From: an uncultured Bacteroidales bacterium
Lineage (GTDB): Bacteria > Bacteroidota > Bacteroidia > Bacteroidales > Muribaculaceae
Reading direction: 5' to 3'
Length of the DNA: 64,000 nt
NCBI GenBank assembly: GCA_902782465.1
Contig: CACZNH010000005.1
Span: 1 to 64,000 of the forward strand
The position numbers and the translations under genes are program-made. The notes under the pieces were generated by a model, which worked only from the letters and a program-made list of their open reading frames with translations, had not been told where the DNA came from and ran no database searches. This document shows positions 1-8,608 of the stretch, piece after piece (position 1 is the first letter of the stretch; every line of letters starts with the position of its first letter).

Positions 1-120
1 ATGAGCATCGTGAGCATCCTGGTGCCCTTTGTGCTGGCCTACATCGCCTACTGCTGGTACAAGATGGACCACCGCAAACTCACCAGCGACGAACTCGACA
101 ACACGGATCACAAATACTAA
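1..120 (+). CDS. cydB: C-terminal end of a probable cytochrome bd oxidase subunit II (partial)
   Basis: The window opens inside a reading frame that ends with TAA at 118-120. The visible 39 residues are a hydrophobic helix (VSILVPFVLAYIAYCWY) followed by a charged tail ending DHKY. As I remember the family, this matches the last transmembrane helix and tail of Bacteroidales CydB, the membrane subunit of the quinol-oxidising, oxygen-reducing bd oxidase. The ATG at position 1 is probably an internal methionine and the gene starts upstream of the window. The call rests on a short tail, so another membrane protein is possible. Confidence 0.5.
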   Translation: MSIVSILVPFVLAYIAYCWYKMDHRKLTSDELDNTDHKY

Positions 121-160
121 TTAGTGAGGAGTTAGGAGTTAGAAGTTAGGAGTTAAGGGG
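121..160. repeat. Short tandem repeat, unit near GAGTTAG
   Basis: Directly after the stop codon lies a run of near-identical 7-9 base units (GGAGTTAGGAGTTAGAAGTT). Similar short tandem repeats sit next to many genes in this window. Confidence 0.6.
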
Positions 161-244
161 CGTCGGCAATGGCGCCCCTCTTTTTTTGCGCCAGCCAATT
201 CGACGAATTAGGTGATAATAAACTGTCCACCGATTTAACGGATA

Positions 245-276
245 AGCGAGGTGTTCATGATGATGGGCACCTCGCT
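245..276 (+). terminator. Hairpin, probable terminator of the upstream gene
   Basis: A perfect 9-bp stem (AGCGAGGTG with CACCTCGCT) with a 14-base loop is followed by the pyrimidine-rich stretch ATGTCTTTCTC. It lies 125 bases after the probable cydB stop. Confidence 0.5.
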
Positions 277-291
277 ATGTCTTTCTCGAAG

Positions 292-352
292 CGGGTGCCA
301 TCAGCTGGGTTGAGAGCAACAACTTTGCCCGAATCGGGTGCCATCAGCTGGG
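292..352. repeat. 18-bp direct repeat in a 500-bp gene-free stretch
   Basis: The 18-mer CGGGTGCCATCAGCTGGG occurs at 292-309 and again at 335-352. The whole stretch 121-620 holds no convincing gene: the open frames there lack a recognisable product and span the hairpin and repeats. Confidence 0.7.
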
Positions 353-620
353 ACGGTTCTTTTGATTGGCCAAAGCGAAGCGACGCCACCAACAAGACCC
401 GTCCCAATGATGCACCAACCCTGCCGCTATCACCAAAACCGCGACGCGAGGAAACCCTTGCTGGAGTGTAAACATAATTTCACAAATTTGGTTAAATTAA
501 TGTTAAAAAATGGGGGGGAGAACTTTTGTCAATTATTCAGTATATTTGTACTTCAAAACAAATGAATTACCCTTATTTGACCTTTTATTCACATTATTAA
601 CTAATAAAAACTGTTTCTTT

Positions 621-1085
621 ATGAAGAAATTATTTCTCATTTCAATCCTTATGCTGGCAGCGTTTGCAGCATGGGCAGAGGCAGGGTTTTATGTGGTGAC
701 CACCGATGGTGAATGCAAGGGGTTCGTTTTCTCGGACGAGCCCGTTTGGACCTATCAGGGCGACAACCTGGTGATCACCGGCACTAAAGCCACTGTCGAA
801 TACCCCATGGCTGATGTGGCCAACATCTATTTTGACGATGTATCTTTTGTTCCATCGGGCATCACCGAGGTTAAGGTCAGCGAACTGATTCGTGCCATTC
901 CCGATGGCGTCGAATTGACCGGCTTTGCCGCCAACACGGTGGTGACCATCTACAACCTGCAAGGCCAGCAGCTTGGCGCCTACCGCACCAGCCCGTCAGG
1001 TTCACTCAACATCAGCCTTGCCGACCGCGAGCAGGGCATTTACCTTATCCACGCAAACAAATCAACCATTAAAATCAAGAAATGA
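621..1085 (+). CDS. Small secreted protein with a C-terminal T9SS-type sorting-like domain
   Basis: The 154-residue product begins with a signal peptide (MKKLFLISILMLAAFAAWA). Its last 60 residues follow the pattern of a Por secretion (type A) domain: a YNLQGQQLG turn, a GIYLI strand and a lysine-rich end. This suggests export through the type IX system and surface display. The frame is open upstream to 510, but ATG 621 is the first start giving a signal peptide. The body has no recognised enzyme motif. The stop overlaps the next ATG by four bases (ATGA), so both genes are probably one operon. Confidence 0.75.
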   Translation: MKKLFLISILMLAAFAAWAEAGFYVVTTDGECKGFVFSDEPVWTYQGDNLVITGTKATVEYPMADVANIYFDDVSFVPSGITEVKVSELIRAIPDGVELTGFAANTVVTIYNLQGQQLGAYRTSPSGSLNISLADREQGIYLIHANKSTIKIKK

Positions 1086-1747
1086 CAATGAAAAAGATTA
1101 TAAGTGTATTGGCTATGGCATTGCTCGTCATCGGAGCAGCCCAAGCCCAAAATCAAGTGAGAAAAATGGTCGTCCGCACAGCTAATGGCGACGTGACAAG
1201 ATTCAAAACCGCAGAAATTGAGGAAGTAAACTTCGAGTTGAATTCTGTTCCCACAACTGTCGAGGAGGCCGAAGCCATGCTGGTCGGCTATTGGAAATGC
1301 AATAATCAATTTATGGGTTCCATATTCAACAAAGTAGATGAGGATATCGTTGAAAGTACCTACATCATTGTTTCTGAAGACCTATGGGGCGTTGCATTTA
1401 AAATAGCAGATTCATGCACCGACGAAGAATTTGGTATGTATGCAGGACAAATTCTATTACTGGAGTATTCCGATTATTATGGAAACAATATATCTGTCAA
1501 TAGCGACGATCCGACTACAGGTGATTTTTTTAGAATTGTCAATTCAGTAGAGGGAGAGAGTCTATCTTTTAAGAACTTGGACCAGAACAGTTTTGATGCT
1601 ATTTATATAGATTATCGTAGAGATGAAAATGATTTATATAATTATAATCATGAAACAAAACTGTGTGGCACCTTCAATCGTGTAGAGCCGTTTGAGTACG
1701 TTATTCCGGGATATGGTCTAATGAAAAATGGCCTAATGAAAAAATAG
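1082..1747 (+). CDS. Secreted protein of unknown function
   Basis: The product of 221 residues starts with a signal peptide ending near ALLVIGAAQAQ and is translationally coupled to the preceding gene through an ATGA overlap. ATG 1088 is an alternative start giving MKKIISVLAM. After a short segment resembling the start of the neighbour (VVRTANGDVTRFKTAEIEEV), the protein has an acidic, aromatic-rich body with no motif I recognise. The 3' half of the gene is clearly more AT-rich than the 5' half, which may indicate a patchwork origin. A strong terminator follows. Confidence 0.7.
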   Translation: MTMKKIISVLAMALLVIGAAQAQNQVRKMVVRTANGDVTRFKTAEIEEVNFELNSVPTTVEEAEAMLVGYWKCNNQFMGSIFNKVDEDIVESTYIIVSEDLWGVAFKIADSCTDEEFGMYAGQILLLEYSDYYGNNISVNSDDPTTGDFFRIVNSVEGESLSFKNLDQNSFDAIYIDYRRDENDLYNYNHETKLCGTFNRVEPFEYVIPGYGLMKNGLMKK

Positions 1748-1773
1748 TTTTTTGTTAGAATAATAGGATACAG

Positions 1774-1821
1774 ACTCCATGGTTGTGCGGCAACTTAATC
1801 CGCACAACCATGGAGTTTTTC
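1774..1821 (+). terminator. Rho-independent terminator
   Basis: A perfect 17-bp stem (1774-1790 with 1800-1816) closes a 9-base loop and runs directly into five T residues. It ends the two-gene operon at 621-1747. Confidence 0.9.
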
Positions 1822-1839
1822 TAATTGCAGCACCCAATA

Positions 1840-2060
1840 GAGGCGACGGTTGTATCATATAGTGTGGTGCTGACGCCCGTTAGGGCGGCTCTCTGAGTAA
1901 CCCCCAACCCATGACCGTCAAGGGGTCGCCTCCAGCGACGACACGGATGGATTGCGGTGCCGGGGGTGCCTGCCACTTCACTCGCTTCGCTCGTTTCGTT
2001 AGCAGGTACCCCCGGTTACTCAAATGACACCCTCCGGGTGTTTCGCCCGCATTCAGTTTC
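1840..2060. repeat. Palindrome-rich intergenic repeat region
   Basis: The 334-base gap between the convergent genes carries nested palindromes. One is CGCCCGTTAGGGCGG near 1877. A second pairs 1961-1973 with 2002-2014 (one mismatch). A third is ACACCCTCCGGGTGT near 2028. The last is shared with the end of another repeat region near 3331, so these are dispersed sequences rather than single terminators. Confidence 0.6.
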
Positions 2061-2081
2061 AGTTGTATATTAAATTCCTGT

Positions 2082-2489
2082 TTAGTTGCCGCGTTGCTGG
2101 CGTCTGGTGGTAAAGCCTTCGCTAATCTGGCTATAGTCGTCCACATCCTTATAGAGGATCCAGTAGGTCGTGCCGCCAACATCATCGCGAGAGCCCTTGG
2201 GGACTACATAGGCCTGGGCGAAGCGCCAGCCGAACTGCGTCAGATAGTTCAATGCGTCAATCATCGAGTTGAACTTGATTTCCTTGCCGTTCTTGTCCAC
2301 CAGGCGCGACACCTTCACCTTAGTGCTGAACAACTGTTCCTCACACGACAGCTGGGCATAAACCCGCTTGGCAGCAGGGTTAAAACCCTCGACCTCAGTA
2401 ATCTGAGCAGGAGCCACTTCAACCACATCCTGGGCATGGGCGATGCCCAAACCCGTCATCAATACAAATAATAAGATAATCTTTCTCAT
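2082..2489 (-). CDS. Small secreted protein of unknown function
   Basis: A 135-residue product with a clear signal peptide (MRKIILLFVLMTGLGIAHAQ) followed by about 115 mixed residues with aromatic-rich strands (FGWRFAQAYVV, YWILYKDV). I do not recognise a family. The protein is probably periplasmic or surface exposed. The gene stands alone between two repeat-rich intergenic regions. Confidence 0.7.
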   Translation of the reverse strand: MRKIILLFVLMTGLGIAHAQDVVEVAPAQITEVEGFNPAAKRVYAQLSCEEQLFSTKVKVSRLVDKNGKEIKFNSMIDALNYLTQFGWRFAQAYVVPKGSRDDVGGTTYWILYKDVDDYSQISEGFTTRRQQRGN

Positions 2490-2647
2490 GTCTATCTCAA
2501 TTCATTAGGTTCATTACCAAAATAACGCAATCCACCCCCACAATATTCTATAATAACGCCTCATTTCGCAACCCCACCCATCAAAAACCTCCTATCCACT
2601 TACAGCAAATTCCATGATTATTGCGTATTTTGCGGATTACATTCCAT

Positions 2648-2697
2648 AAAAATCACGATTTTTTAGGAATCGTTTCCACAAAAATCGTGATTTTTTT
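2648..2697. repeat. 16-bp inverted repeat with trailing T run
   Basis: AAAAATCACGATTTTT at 2648-2663 is matched by its reverse complement starting at 2680, separated by about 16 bases and followed by seven T residues. It could work as a terminator on the plus strand, but no plus-strand gene precedes it. The surrounding stretch 2490-3448 otherwise holds only repeats. Confidence 0.6.
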
Positions 2698-2789
2698 GGA
2701 TTTACAGTCATTGGTGTCCGGGAAAAAACTTCAAAGTTCCATAAGCACCTCAATATCAATGCAGTTATGGCGTTTTCGAATGAAAGGGC

Positions 2790-3000
2790 TTACTTTGAAG
2801 CCCGTTAGGGCTGGTCAAGGCCATTAGGGGTGACAGACTGTGTGTCAATGACTTACTGCCGCCCCGATGGGGCTTGAACGTGTGTTATCAACTGCTGCAG
2901 GGGTTACACTCGGCTTCGCCTCGTTACACCCCTGCCTAAGCCCTGGCCGCACCCTAACGGGGCTTTCCCCAGGCACTTAAGATTTATTGTGAACTGCAGG
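2790..3000 (-). repeat. Dispersed palindromic repeat, copy A (minus orientation)
   Basis: Read on the minus strand this segment contains blocks also found at 15475-15720: an AGGCAGGGGTG block, a following AGGCG(A/T)AGCCGA hairpin, TGTAACCCCTG, and further on ACACAGTCTGTC. Both copies end near a CCCTAACGGG palindrome. It has no coding potential I can support. Confidence 0.6.
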
Positions 3001-3118
3001 GCAACCGCACTAATATCAGCTGTGCGCGACAAGCCATGCTGTGTGTCAGACGCCCAAAGGGTGGCCCATTGAATAAGGTGTCGCCTCCTGCGACATGGAT
3101 TGTTGCATGTTTATGGAG

Positions 3119-3310
3119 GTGTGTCATAATTCATTCGATGCAAATTGAATCGCGCTTCACGCGAGAACATTTAGTTCGGCGAAGCCAAATCAAGCAAAAT
3201 TATAAATAAAATTAAAATAGAAATTTGTTTTGTTTAATTTTTATACAGATTTTTGCTTAATTTCTCGGCCGCCAGGCCGATTAAAAACCAGCGACGTCAT
3301 TATGACACAC
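3119..3310. mobile_element. MITE-like inverted-repeat element, copy 1 (192 bp)
   Basis: The element is bounded by perfect 12-bp terminal inverted repeats, GTGTGTCATAAT at 3119-3130 and ATTATGACACAC at 3299-3310. It carries two short GC hairpins, CGCGCTTCACGCG near the left and CGGCCGCCAGGCCG near the right, around an AT-rich centre. It has no open frame. Related elements occur at 15742-15847 and 56258-56421. I see no target-site duplication. Confidence 0.65.
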
Positions 3311-3448
3311 CCTCTTACTCAGAGGCCACCCTCCGGGTGTTTTTTGCAACACTTTTTGGTGAGTTTGCCCTGTTGTGTACTGAGAAAGAATTGGTCATGA
3401 AAAGAATTAATAGTACCTTTGCAGCCTAAAAAATAAACGAAAATTATC

Positions 3449-4525
3449 ATGAATGTAATGGTTAACGATATCGTGCGCTTCCTGAATGATGTGGGAGGCG
3501 GACGCGTGACGAGGATTGAAGGCAAGACAGTGTATGTAGAGGACGAGGATGGCTTTGAGCGTCCGTCGTTGGAGCGTGAGCTGGTGGTTGTGGGACAGGC
3601 TGGCACCAAGGCGTCGGCCTATGACCGCCCGCTAGACATCCGTGCCCGTCAGGTGGAGCCCGACAAGCCTGCCCCCAGGCCCAAAGTCATCGAGGAGCCT
3701 GTTCTGCCCGTCGAGGAGACGCCCGAGGGCGAGGTGCTGAACGTGGTGCTGGGCTATGAGGCCCGTGAAATCAAGCACCTGAACACCACCACGTTCTATG
3801 CCTCGCTGGTCAACGACTCTAATTATTTCCTGTATTTCACCTACATGACACGCGGCGACGGTGACGGCGAGTGGCACACCCGCTACCACGGCATCGTGGA
3901 GCCAAACATCCAGGTGCAATTAGAGGAATTCGGCCATGACGACTTGAATGACATGACACACATCGCGGTGCAGTATGTCGCCTTCAAGCAGGACAAGGGC
4001 TTCAAGCTGAAGAATCCCGCCCTCATCGAGCAGCGGCTTGACGTGACCAAGTTCTACAAGGTGCACTGCTTCCACGAGAACCCCTACTTTGACGTGCCCG
4101 TCATCGCCGTGGAAATCGTCACCAACGACCGCCCCGCCCGCATGCAGCGCATCGACAGCGGCGAGCTGGAACGTGCGATGAAGGAGAAGAAACGCATGGA
4201 CCGCCCGCAGCGCAAACCCGTGCAGAAGAAGACCGACAACAACGGCATCATCGTGCAGGACCTGCACATCGCCTCGCTGATGGACAACCTGAGTGGCATG
4301 ACACCCGGCGCTATCCTGGAATACCAGATGGACAAGTTCCGCGAGGTGATGGACGCCAACATCAACAAGCACGGCCAGCGCATAGTCTTCATCCACGGCA
4401 AGGGCGAGGGCAAACTGCGCCAGCACCTGCTGAGCGAACTCAAGCGCCGCTATCCGCGCTGCACCGCCCAGGACGCCAGCTTCCGCGAATATGGCTTCGG
4501 TGCCACCCAGGTCACCATCCACTGA
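3449..4525 (+). CDS. DUF2027 and Smr domain protein
   Basis: The product has 358 residues. The N-terminal 60 residues (MNVMVNDIVRFLNDVGGGRV) and the following beta-rich region match the DUF2027 architecture of Bacteroidetes. The last 90 residues are a Smr domain: DLHIASL at its start, then IVFIHGKGEGKLR, the conserved HGxGxG loop of this MutS2-type nucleic-acid-binding or nicking domain. A basic, proline-rich linker (about 245-265) joins the halves. The substrate is unknown. The start MNVMVND follows the usual promoter-proximal spacing. Downstream lies a large inverted repeat shared with the convergent BspA-like gene. Confidence 0.85.
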   Translation: MNVMVNDIVRFLNDVGGGRVTRIEGKTVYVEDEDGFERPSLERELVVVGQAGTKASAYDRPLDIRARQVEPDKPAPRPKVIEEPVLPVEETPEGEVLNVVLGYEAREIKHLNTTTFYASLVNDSNYFLYFTYMTRGDGDGEWHTRYHGIVEPNIQVQLEEFGHDDLNDMTHIAVQYVAFKQDKGFKLKNPALIEQRLDVTKFYKVHCFHENPYFDVPVIAVEIVTNDRPARMQRIDSGELERAMKEKKRMDRPQRKPVQKKTDNNGIIVQDLHIASLMDNLSGMTPGAILEYQMDKFREVMDANINKHGQRIVFIHGKGEGKLRQHLLSELKRRYPRCTAQDASFREYGFGATQVTIH

Positions 4526-4606
4526 CCCTCAACAGCACGACAAAACACAAAAACAACAACTGAATAGTCTGATATTTCTGAGGGCTGCCGCACTCTTGAA
4601 ATAAAA

Positions 4607-4659
4607 CAACTGAACTGTCTGAGAAATCTGGTTATCAGAAATTTCAGACAGTTCAGTTG
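4607..4659. terminator. Large inverted repeat between convergent genes, probable bidirectional terminator
   Basis: The arms 4607-4629 and 4637-4659 pair over 16 perfect base pairs (CAACTGAACTGTCTGA) and continue imperfectly to a short loop. A partial extra copy of the left arm (ACTGAATAGTCTGA) lies at about 4559. The site is between two convergent genes, so it probably stops transcription from both sides. Confidence 0.6.
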
Positions 4660-4720
4660 TCTATAAAAAGGTTCTTATCGTTGTTTCCGTTTTAAGGCAG
4701 AATCATGCATTTGTTACCCT

Positions 4721-6637
4721 TTACTTCAGGATGATGGCAATGATGGCGTTGACGTCGCTGATGTTGACTGCGCCGTCATCGTTCACATCGGCATCCGATA
4801 AGAATTCGCCCTGCAGGATGGCATCGATAACCTCATTCACATCGCTGATGTTGACCGAGCCGTCGCCGTTCACGTCACCAGGAAGCGCACCGGGCATCTC
4901 AACGATGGAGCCAAAGTATCCGTTCCAGTTCTCGTCGGCCTTATAGGCTGCCGTCTTGCCTGCCGGCACATGCAGGGTGCGCAGCCTGTAACCATAGGAG
5001 CTAAAGAGGTAGAAGGCATCCTCCTCCACGGTCACGTTGGCAGGATTCTTGATGTAGCTATACACGTCCATGAGACTGGTGCATTCCTCAAACGCACTAG
5101 CGCCAATGAAAGTGACCGAGGCGGGGATTTCGACACTGGTCAGTTCTGAGCATTCGTAAAACGCTCTCTCGTCGATAGAAGTGACCGAAGCGGGAATTTC
5201 GATACTGGTCAGTGCTGAGCAATAACTAAACGCTCCAGCGCCAATGTGAGTGAGGTTTTTGGGCATCGTGACACTGGTCAGACTTGAGCAGCCGTAGAAC
5301 ACATAGTCATTGATGACCTTAACGGAGTTGGGGATGACTATGCTCCCCAGTGCAGTGCACCCAGAGAAAACCCCCTCTCCTAAGTCGGTAACTGTATTGG
5401 GGATATTGATTGTGCTCAATCCTAAACAGCCGTCAAATGCATAGTTACCCAGGGCGGTTACATTGCCGGGGATGGTTGTGTACATGCAACCTGATACCAA
5501 CTTGTTGGTTGCTTTCTCGATAATCGCATTACAGCCATCGCGGGAATCATAATTGGGATTTCCGCTCTCGACCGTAATTGTCTTCACGCCCGAGCACGAA
5601 GAGAACGGATTGTCGCCAATTCTGGTGACTGTGCTGGGAATCGTGACGCTCGTCAGACGGCTGCAGCCATTGTAGGCATAATCACCGATGCTTTTGATCG
5701 AACGGGGAATGTTCAAACTCGACAGATTAGTGCAGCCACTGAACGCATTAGTGCCGATGGCAAGGACTGAACCCGGGATGGATGTGCTTTGGCAGCCTGA
5801 AATCAACTTGTTGGTTGCTGTCTCGATAATCGCATTGCAGCCCTCACGGGAATCGTATTTGGGGTTTCCGCTCTCGACCTTAATGACCCTCAGGCCCGGA
5901 CAGTAAGAAAACGGATTGTCCTCAATGCTGGTGACCGTACTCGGGATAGTGACGCTTGTCAAAGCGCTGCAACTATAGAACGCAAGATCATTGATGGTAG
6001 TGAGGGAACTGGAAAGGGTCAAAGAGGACAAGTTGCTGCAACCATAAAACGCTAAAGGACCGATGCTGGTAACGGAATTGGGGAGCGTCACACTCGACAG
6101 GCTGGAGCAATCGCCGAATGCGTATCTAGGGATGGATTTGAGAGAGTTACCGAATATCACACTGCGTAGCGCCATGCACTCAAGGAACGCCATTTCGCCG
6201 ATACTGGTGAGCGAATTGGGGAGCGTCACGCTTCTCAGACTTTCACAAAATACAAACGCATCTTCACCAATGCTCGTGACCGAGTTGCCAATACTTACCG
6301 TGGTCATGGAATAGCAGAAAGCGAAGGCATAATCACCGATGCTCGTGACTGAGTTGGGAATCGTCACGCCTGTCAACGAATAACTACCATAGAATGCCTG
6401 GTCGCCGATGCCGGTGACGCGATAGCTCCAGTTGTCGTAGGTGACATCCTCGGGAATCACGATGTTGCCATTATAGGCTCTTGAGTTAGGTGATGAGCCC
6501 TTATAGGTAACTTCCACCTCGTTATCACCGGTGAAATTGTAATAGATACCATCCACCACAAAATCGTGTGCCTGAGACAGCGTCGGCACAAAAATCGCCA
6601 TGATGGCGAACAGAACAGATTTAGTCAAGTTTTTCAT
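4721..6637 (-). CDS. BspA-type leucine-rich repeat surface protein with dockerin-like C-terminus
   Basis: The 638-residue product has a signal peptide ending at SQAH. From about residue 75 to 545 it is built of roughly 23-residue LRR_5 repeats of the type IPNSVTSIGDYAFxxCxxL, as in BspA of oral and gut Bacteroidales. The repeats are interrupted by two homologous non-LRR inserts with YDSR(E/D)GCNAIIE. The end (from about 580) holds two calcium-loop repeats, DVNGDGSVNISDVNEVIDAI and DVNDDGAVNISDVNAIIAI, which look like a type I dockerin. Such proteins are usually cell-surface adhesins. A TATCTTTG box lies at 6705-6712 on the minus strand. Confidence 0.9.
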   Translation of the reverse strand: MKNLTKSVLFAIMAIFVPTLSQAHDFVVDGIYYNFTGDNEVEVTYKGSSPNSRAYNGNIVIPEDVTYDNWSYRVTGIGDQAFYGSYSLTGVTIPNSVTSIGDYAFAFCYSMTTVSIGNSVTSIGEDAFVFCESLRSVTLPNSLTSIGEMAFLECMALRSVIFGNSLKSIPRYAFGDCSSLSSVTLPNSVTSIGPLAFYGCSNLSSLTLSSSLTTINDLAFYSCSALTSVTIPSTVTSIEDNPFSYCPGLRVIKVESGNPKYDSREGCNAIIETATNKLISGCQSTSIPGSVLAIGTNAFSGCTNLSSLNIPRSIKSIGDYAYNGCSRLTSVTIPSTVTRIGDNPFSSCSGVKTITVESGNPNYDSRDGCNAIIEKATNKLVSGCMYTTIPGNVTALGNYAFDGCLGLSTINIPNTVTDLGEGVFSGCTALGSIVIPNSVKVINDYVFYGCSSLTSVTMPKNLTHIGAGAFSYCSALTSIEIPASVTSIDERAFYECSELTSVEIPASVTFIGASAFEECTSLMDVYSYIKNPANVTVEEDAFYLFSSYGYRLRTLHVPAGKTAAYKADENWNGYFGSIVEMPGALPGDVNGDGSVNISDVNEVIDAILQGEFLSDADVNDDGAVNISDVNAIIAIILK

Positions 6638-6748
6638 ATAATTACGAATTTATTGGGTTAATCATTTTCACTTTTTAGACGCACAAGTGTACCAAAAAAC
6701 TACACAAAGATAGCATTTTTTTCGCTAACAGTGCGATTTTTTTAAGAT

Positions 6749-7459
6749 TTACTTCAGGATGGGGAAGCGAAAGGTGCGCAGTTGCCTCTCGAGGGCCTTT
6801 TCCTGGCCGCCGCAGTAGCTGTCGCATAGAGCATGGAACTGTGGGGAGTGGTTCATGTGGGTGAGGTGAGCCAGCTCGTGACAGATGATGTAGCGCACCA
6901 GCGGCTCGGGCAGGAACATGAGGTTGCGGGAGAGCTGGATGACTTTCTTAGCCGTGCAGTGGCCCAGCTTGCGCATTCCGCGGCCGATTTCAAAGCCTGC
7001 GGGCTGGAGGCCCAGGCCATTGGCGACCTCGCGGGCAAGGGGCAACAGGACATCCTCGGCCTTAACTTCCATAGCACGGCCGATGACCTTGGAAATGGTG
7101 TGTTTGACGGCCTCATCGTCGAGAATGGCATTTTCATGAGGGCACAGGTGGAGCGTGTCGCCCTCCCAACGGTTGAGGATATAGCCCGGATGGGAACGCT
7201 GCGGCTCGATGACGACGCGACAGCCTAAACACTCGATTTCCTGGCCAAACCTGAACGTCACGGATTGGGGCTGCGGCAGCTGTCGCAGCTGCTCACGGTT
7301 AACATCCACCATGCGCTGCAGGTCACTGAGGGAAACACCCAGCGGGGCCCGCATGAGCAGATGACCATCGGCATGATAAGTGAACCGCACCGAGGTCATG
7401 CCCCGGCGCAGTTCCACATAAATCTTTCCGAATTCCTTGTCCTCGATGTATCCCTTCAT
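6749..7459 (-). CDS. YgjP/SprT-like zinc metallopeptidase (DUF45 family)
   Basis: The product of about 236 residues carries the zinc-binding HExxH motif in CHELAHLTHMNHSPQFHALC near residue 195-215, with the third histidine expected in the NHSPQF segment, as in YgjP-type DUF45 proteins. The N-terminal half is beta-rich, as in that family. Physiological substrates are not established. I place the start at ATG 7459 (MKGYIEDKEF); a GTG three codons upstream is also in frame. Tandem CCTAAAA repeats separate it from trpS, which probably lies upstream in the same transcription direction. Confidence 0.8.
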   Translation of the reverse strand: MKGYIEDKEFGKIYVELRRGMTSVRFTYHADGHLLMRAPLGVSLSDLQRMVDVNREQLRQLPQPQSVTFRFGQEIECLGCRVVIEPQRSHPGYILNRWEGDTLHLCPHENAILDDEAVKHTISKVIGRAMEVKAEDVLLPLAREVANGLGLQPAGFEIGRGMRKLGHCTAKKVIQLSRNLMFLPEPLVRYIICHELAHLTHMNHSPQFHALCDSYCGGQEKALERQLRTFRFPILK

Positions 7460-7468
7460 AGAGAACAC

Positions 7469-7497
7469 CTAAAACCTAAAACCTAAAGCCTAAGGCC
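7469..7497. repeat. Short tandem repeat, unit CCTAAAA
   Basis: Three to four copies of a CCTAAAA/CCTAAGG unit fill the 30-base gap between trpS and the metallopeptidase gene. Confidence 0.6.
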
Positions 7498-8544
7498 TTA
7501 GAACTTGGTGATGCCCATGATTTCGCGCACATCGGCAAGGGTCTTGCCGGCACGGGCACGGGCACGCTCGGCACCCATCTCGAGGACGCGGTGCAGATAG
7601 GCGCTGTCGTTCTCGATGTCGAGGATGCGCTCGCGGATGGGCGTGGTCATTGCCACGATATCCTCGGCAATCTCCTTCTTGAGGTCGCCGTAGCGGATGG
7701 AGCAGTTGTTATAGGCGTCGGTGAAGAACTGCACCTTGTCGGGAGTGCCCACCAGCTTGAGGATGGTGAACAGGTTCTGCACCGGCTCGGCCATCGGCAT
7801 GTTAGGCTCGGTGGGACCGCCATCGGTCACGGCACGCATCACCTTCTTGCGGATGGTCTTCTCATCGTCCACCAGATAGATGCAGTTGCCCTCGCTCTTA
7901 CCCATCTTGCCGCTGCCGTCCAGGCCGGGCACCTTGACGGGTGCACTACCGAAGTTGAAGTTCTGCGGCTCCTTGAAATACTCGACCTTGTAGAACGAGT
8001 TGAAGCGACGGGCAAAGCGGCGAGTCAGCTCCAGGTGCTGCTCCTGGTCCTTGCCAACGGGCACGAAGTCGGCACGCTGGATGAGGATATCCACAGCCAT
8101 CAGCGTGGGATAGGTCAGCAGGCCGGCATTGACGCGCTTGTTGGTGCTGGCACCGATGATTTCCTTGGCAACGTCCTCGTCGTCATCGCCCGTGGTGGGA
8201 GCAGTGATGCCCAGCGCCTTGCGGGCCTTGTCCTTGAAGGCGGCGGTGCGCATCAGTTCGCCGATGCCCACGTGCATATTCAGCAGCAGATACATCTCGC
8301 TCACCTCGGGGATGTCGCTCTGCACAAAGATGGTCGATTTCTCGGGGTCCAGACCCGCTGCCAGATACTCGGCCAGGATGTGGCGCACATTGGTGTGCAG
8401 CTCCTTAGGGTCGGGGTTTGTCGTGAGGGCGTGCAGGTCAGCGATGAAGTAGTAGCTGTCATACTTGCCCTCGTTCTGCATCTTCACAAAGTTACTCAAC
8501 GCGCCCAGGTAGTTACCCAGGTGCCTAATTATCTGTATTTTCAA
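7498..8544 (-). CDS. trpS: Tryptophanyl-tRNA synthetase with an abnormal N-terminus
   Basis: This class I synthetase charges tRNA-Trp. Seen here are HLGNYLGAL (the HIGH-motif region), FIADLHALTTNPDP, the GKDQEQHLELTRR region and the KMSKS-type loop GSGKMGKSEGN. Length and order fit the family except at the start. Homologues normally begin with about ten residues ending in GIRPTGxLHLGN, but here HLGN is preceded by only KIQIIR. The longest frame starts at a TTG (8559) that lies inside a promoter box TACCTTTG (8557-8564), so transcription probably starts after it. I use the TTG at 8544 provisionally. A small deletion or an assembly error could explain this. Confidence 0.8.
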   Translation of the reverse strand: MKIQIIRHLGNYLGALSNFVKMQNEGKYDSYYFIADLHALTTNPDPKELHTNVRHILAEYLAAGLDPEKSTIFVQSDIPEVSEMYLLLNMHVGIGELMRTAAFKDKARKALGITAPTTGDDDEDVAKEIIGASTNKRVNAGLLTYPTLMAVDILIQRADFVPVGKDQEQHLELTRRFARRFNSFYKVEYFKEPQNFNFGSAPVKVPGLDGSGKMGKSEGNCIYLVDDEKTIRKKVMRAVTDGGPTEPNMPMAEPVQNLFTILKLVGTPDKVQFFTDAYNNCSIRYGDLKKEIAEDIVAMTTPIRERILDIENDSAYLHRVLEMGAERARARAGKTLADVREIMGITKF

Positions 8545-8576
8545 CAATAGTGGCTGCAAAGGTACGATAAAGTTTT

Positions 8577-8606
8577 TAGTTTTCAGTTTTCAGTTTTCAG
8601 TTTTTT
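8577..8606. repeat. Short tandem repeat, unit TTTTCAG
   Basis: Four copies of TTTTCAG stand between the inositol-phosphatase gene and the trpS promoter box, exactly where the trpS -33 element should be; no clear TTTG element is left there. Confidence 0.7.
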
Positions 8607-8608
8607 GC

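Noticed and set aside
169-565. Two overlapping plus-strand frames in the first intergenic region
   Set aside because: They run through a hairpin and direct repeats, have no promoter and resemble no protein.
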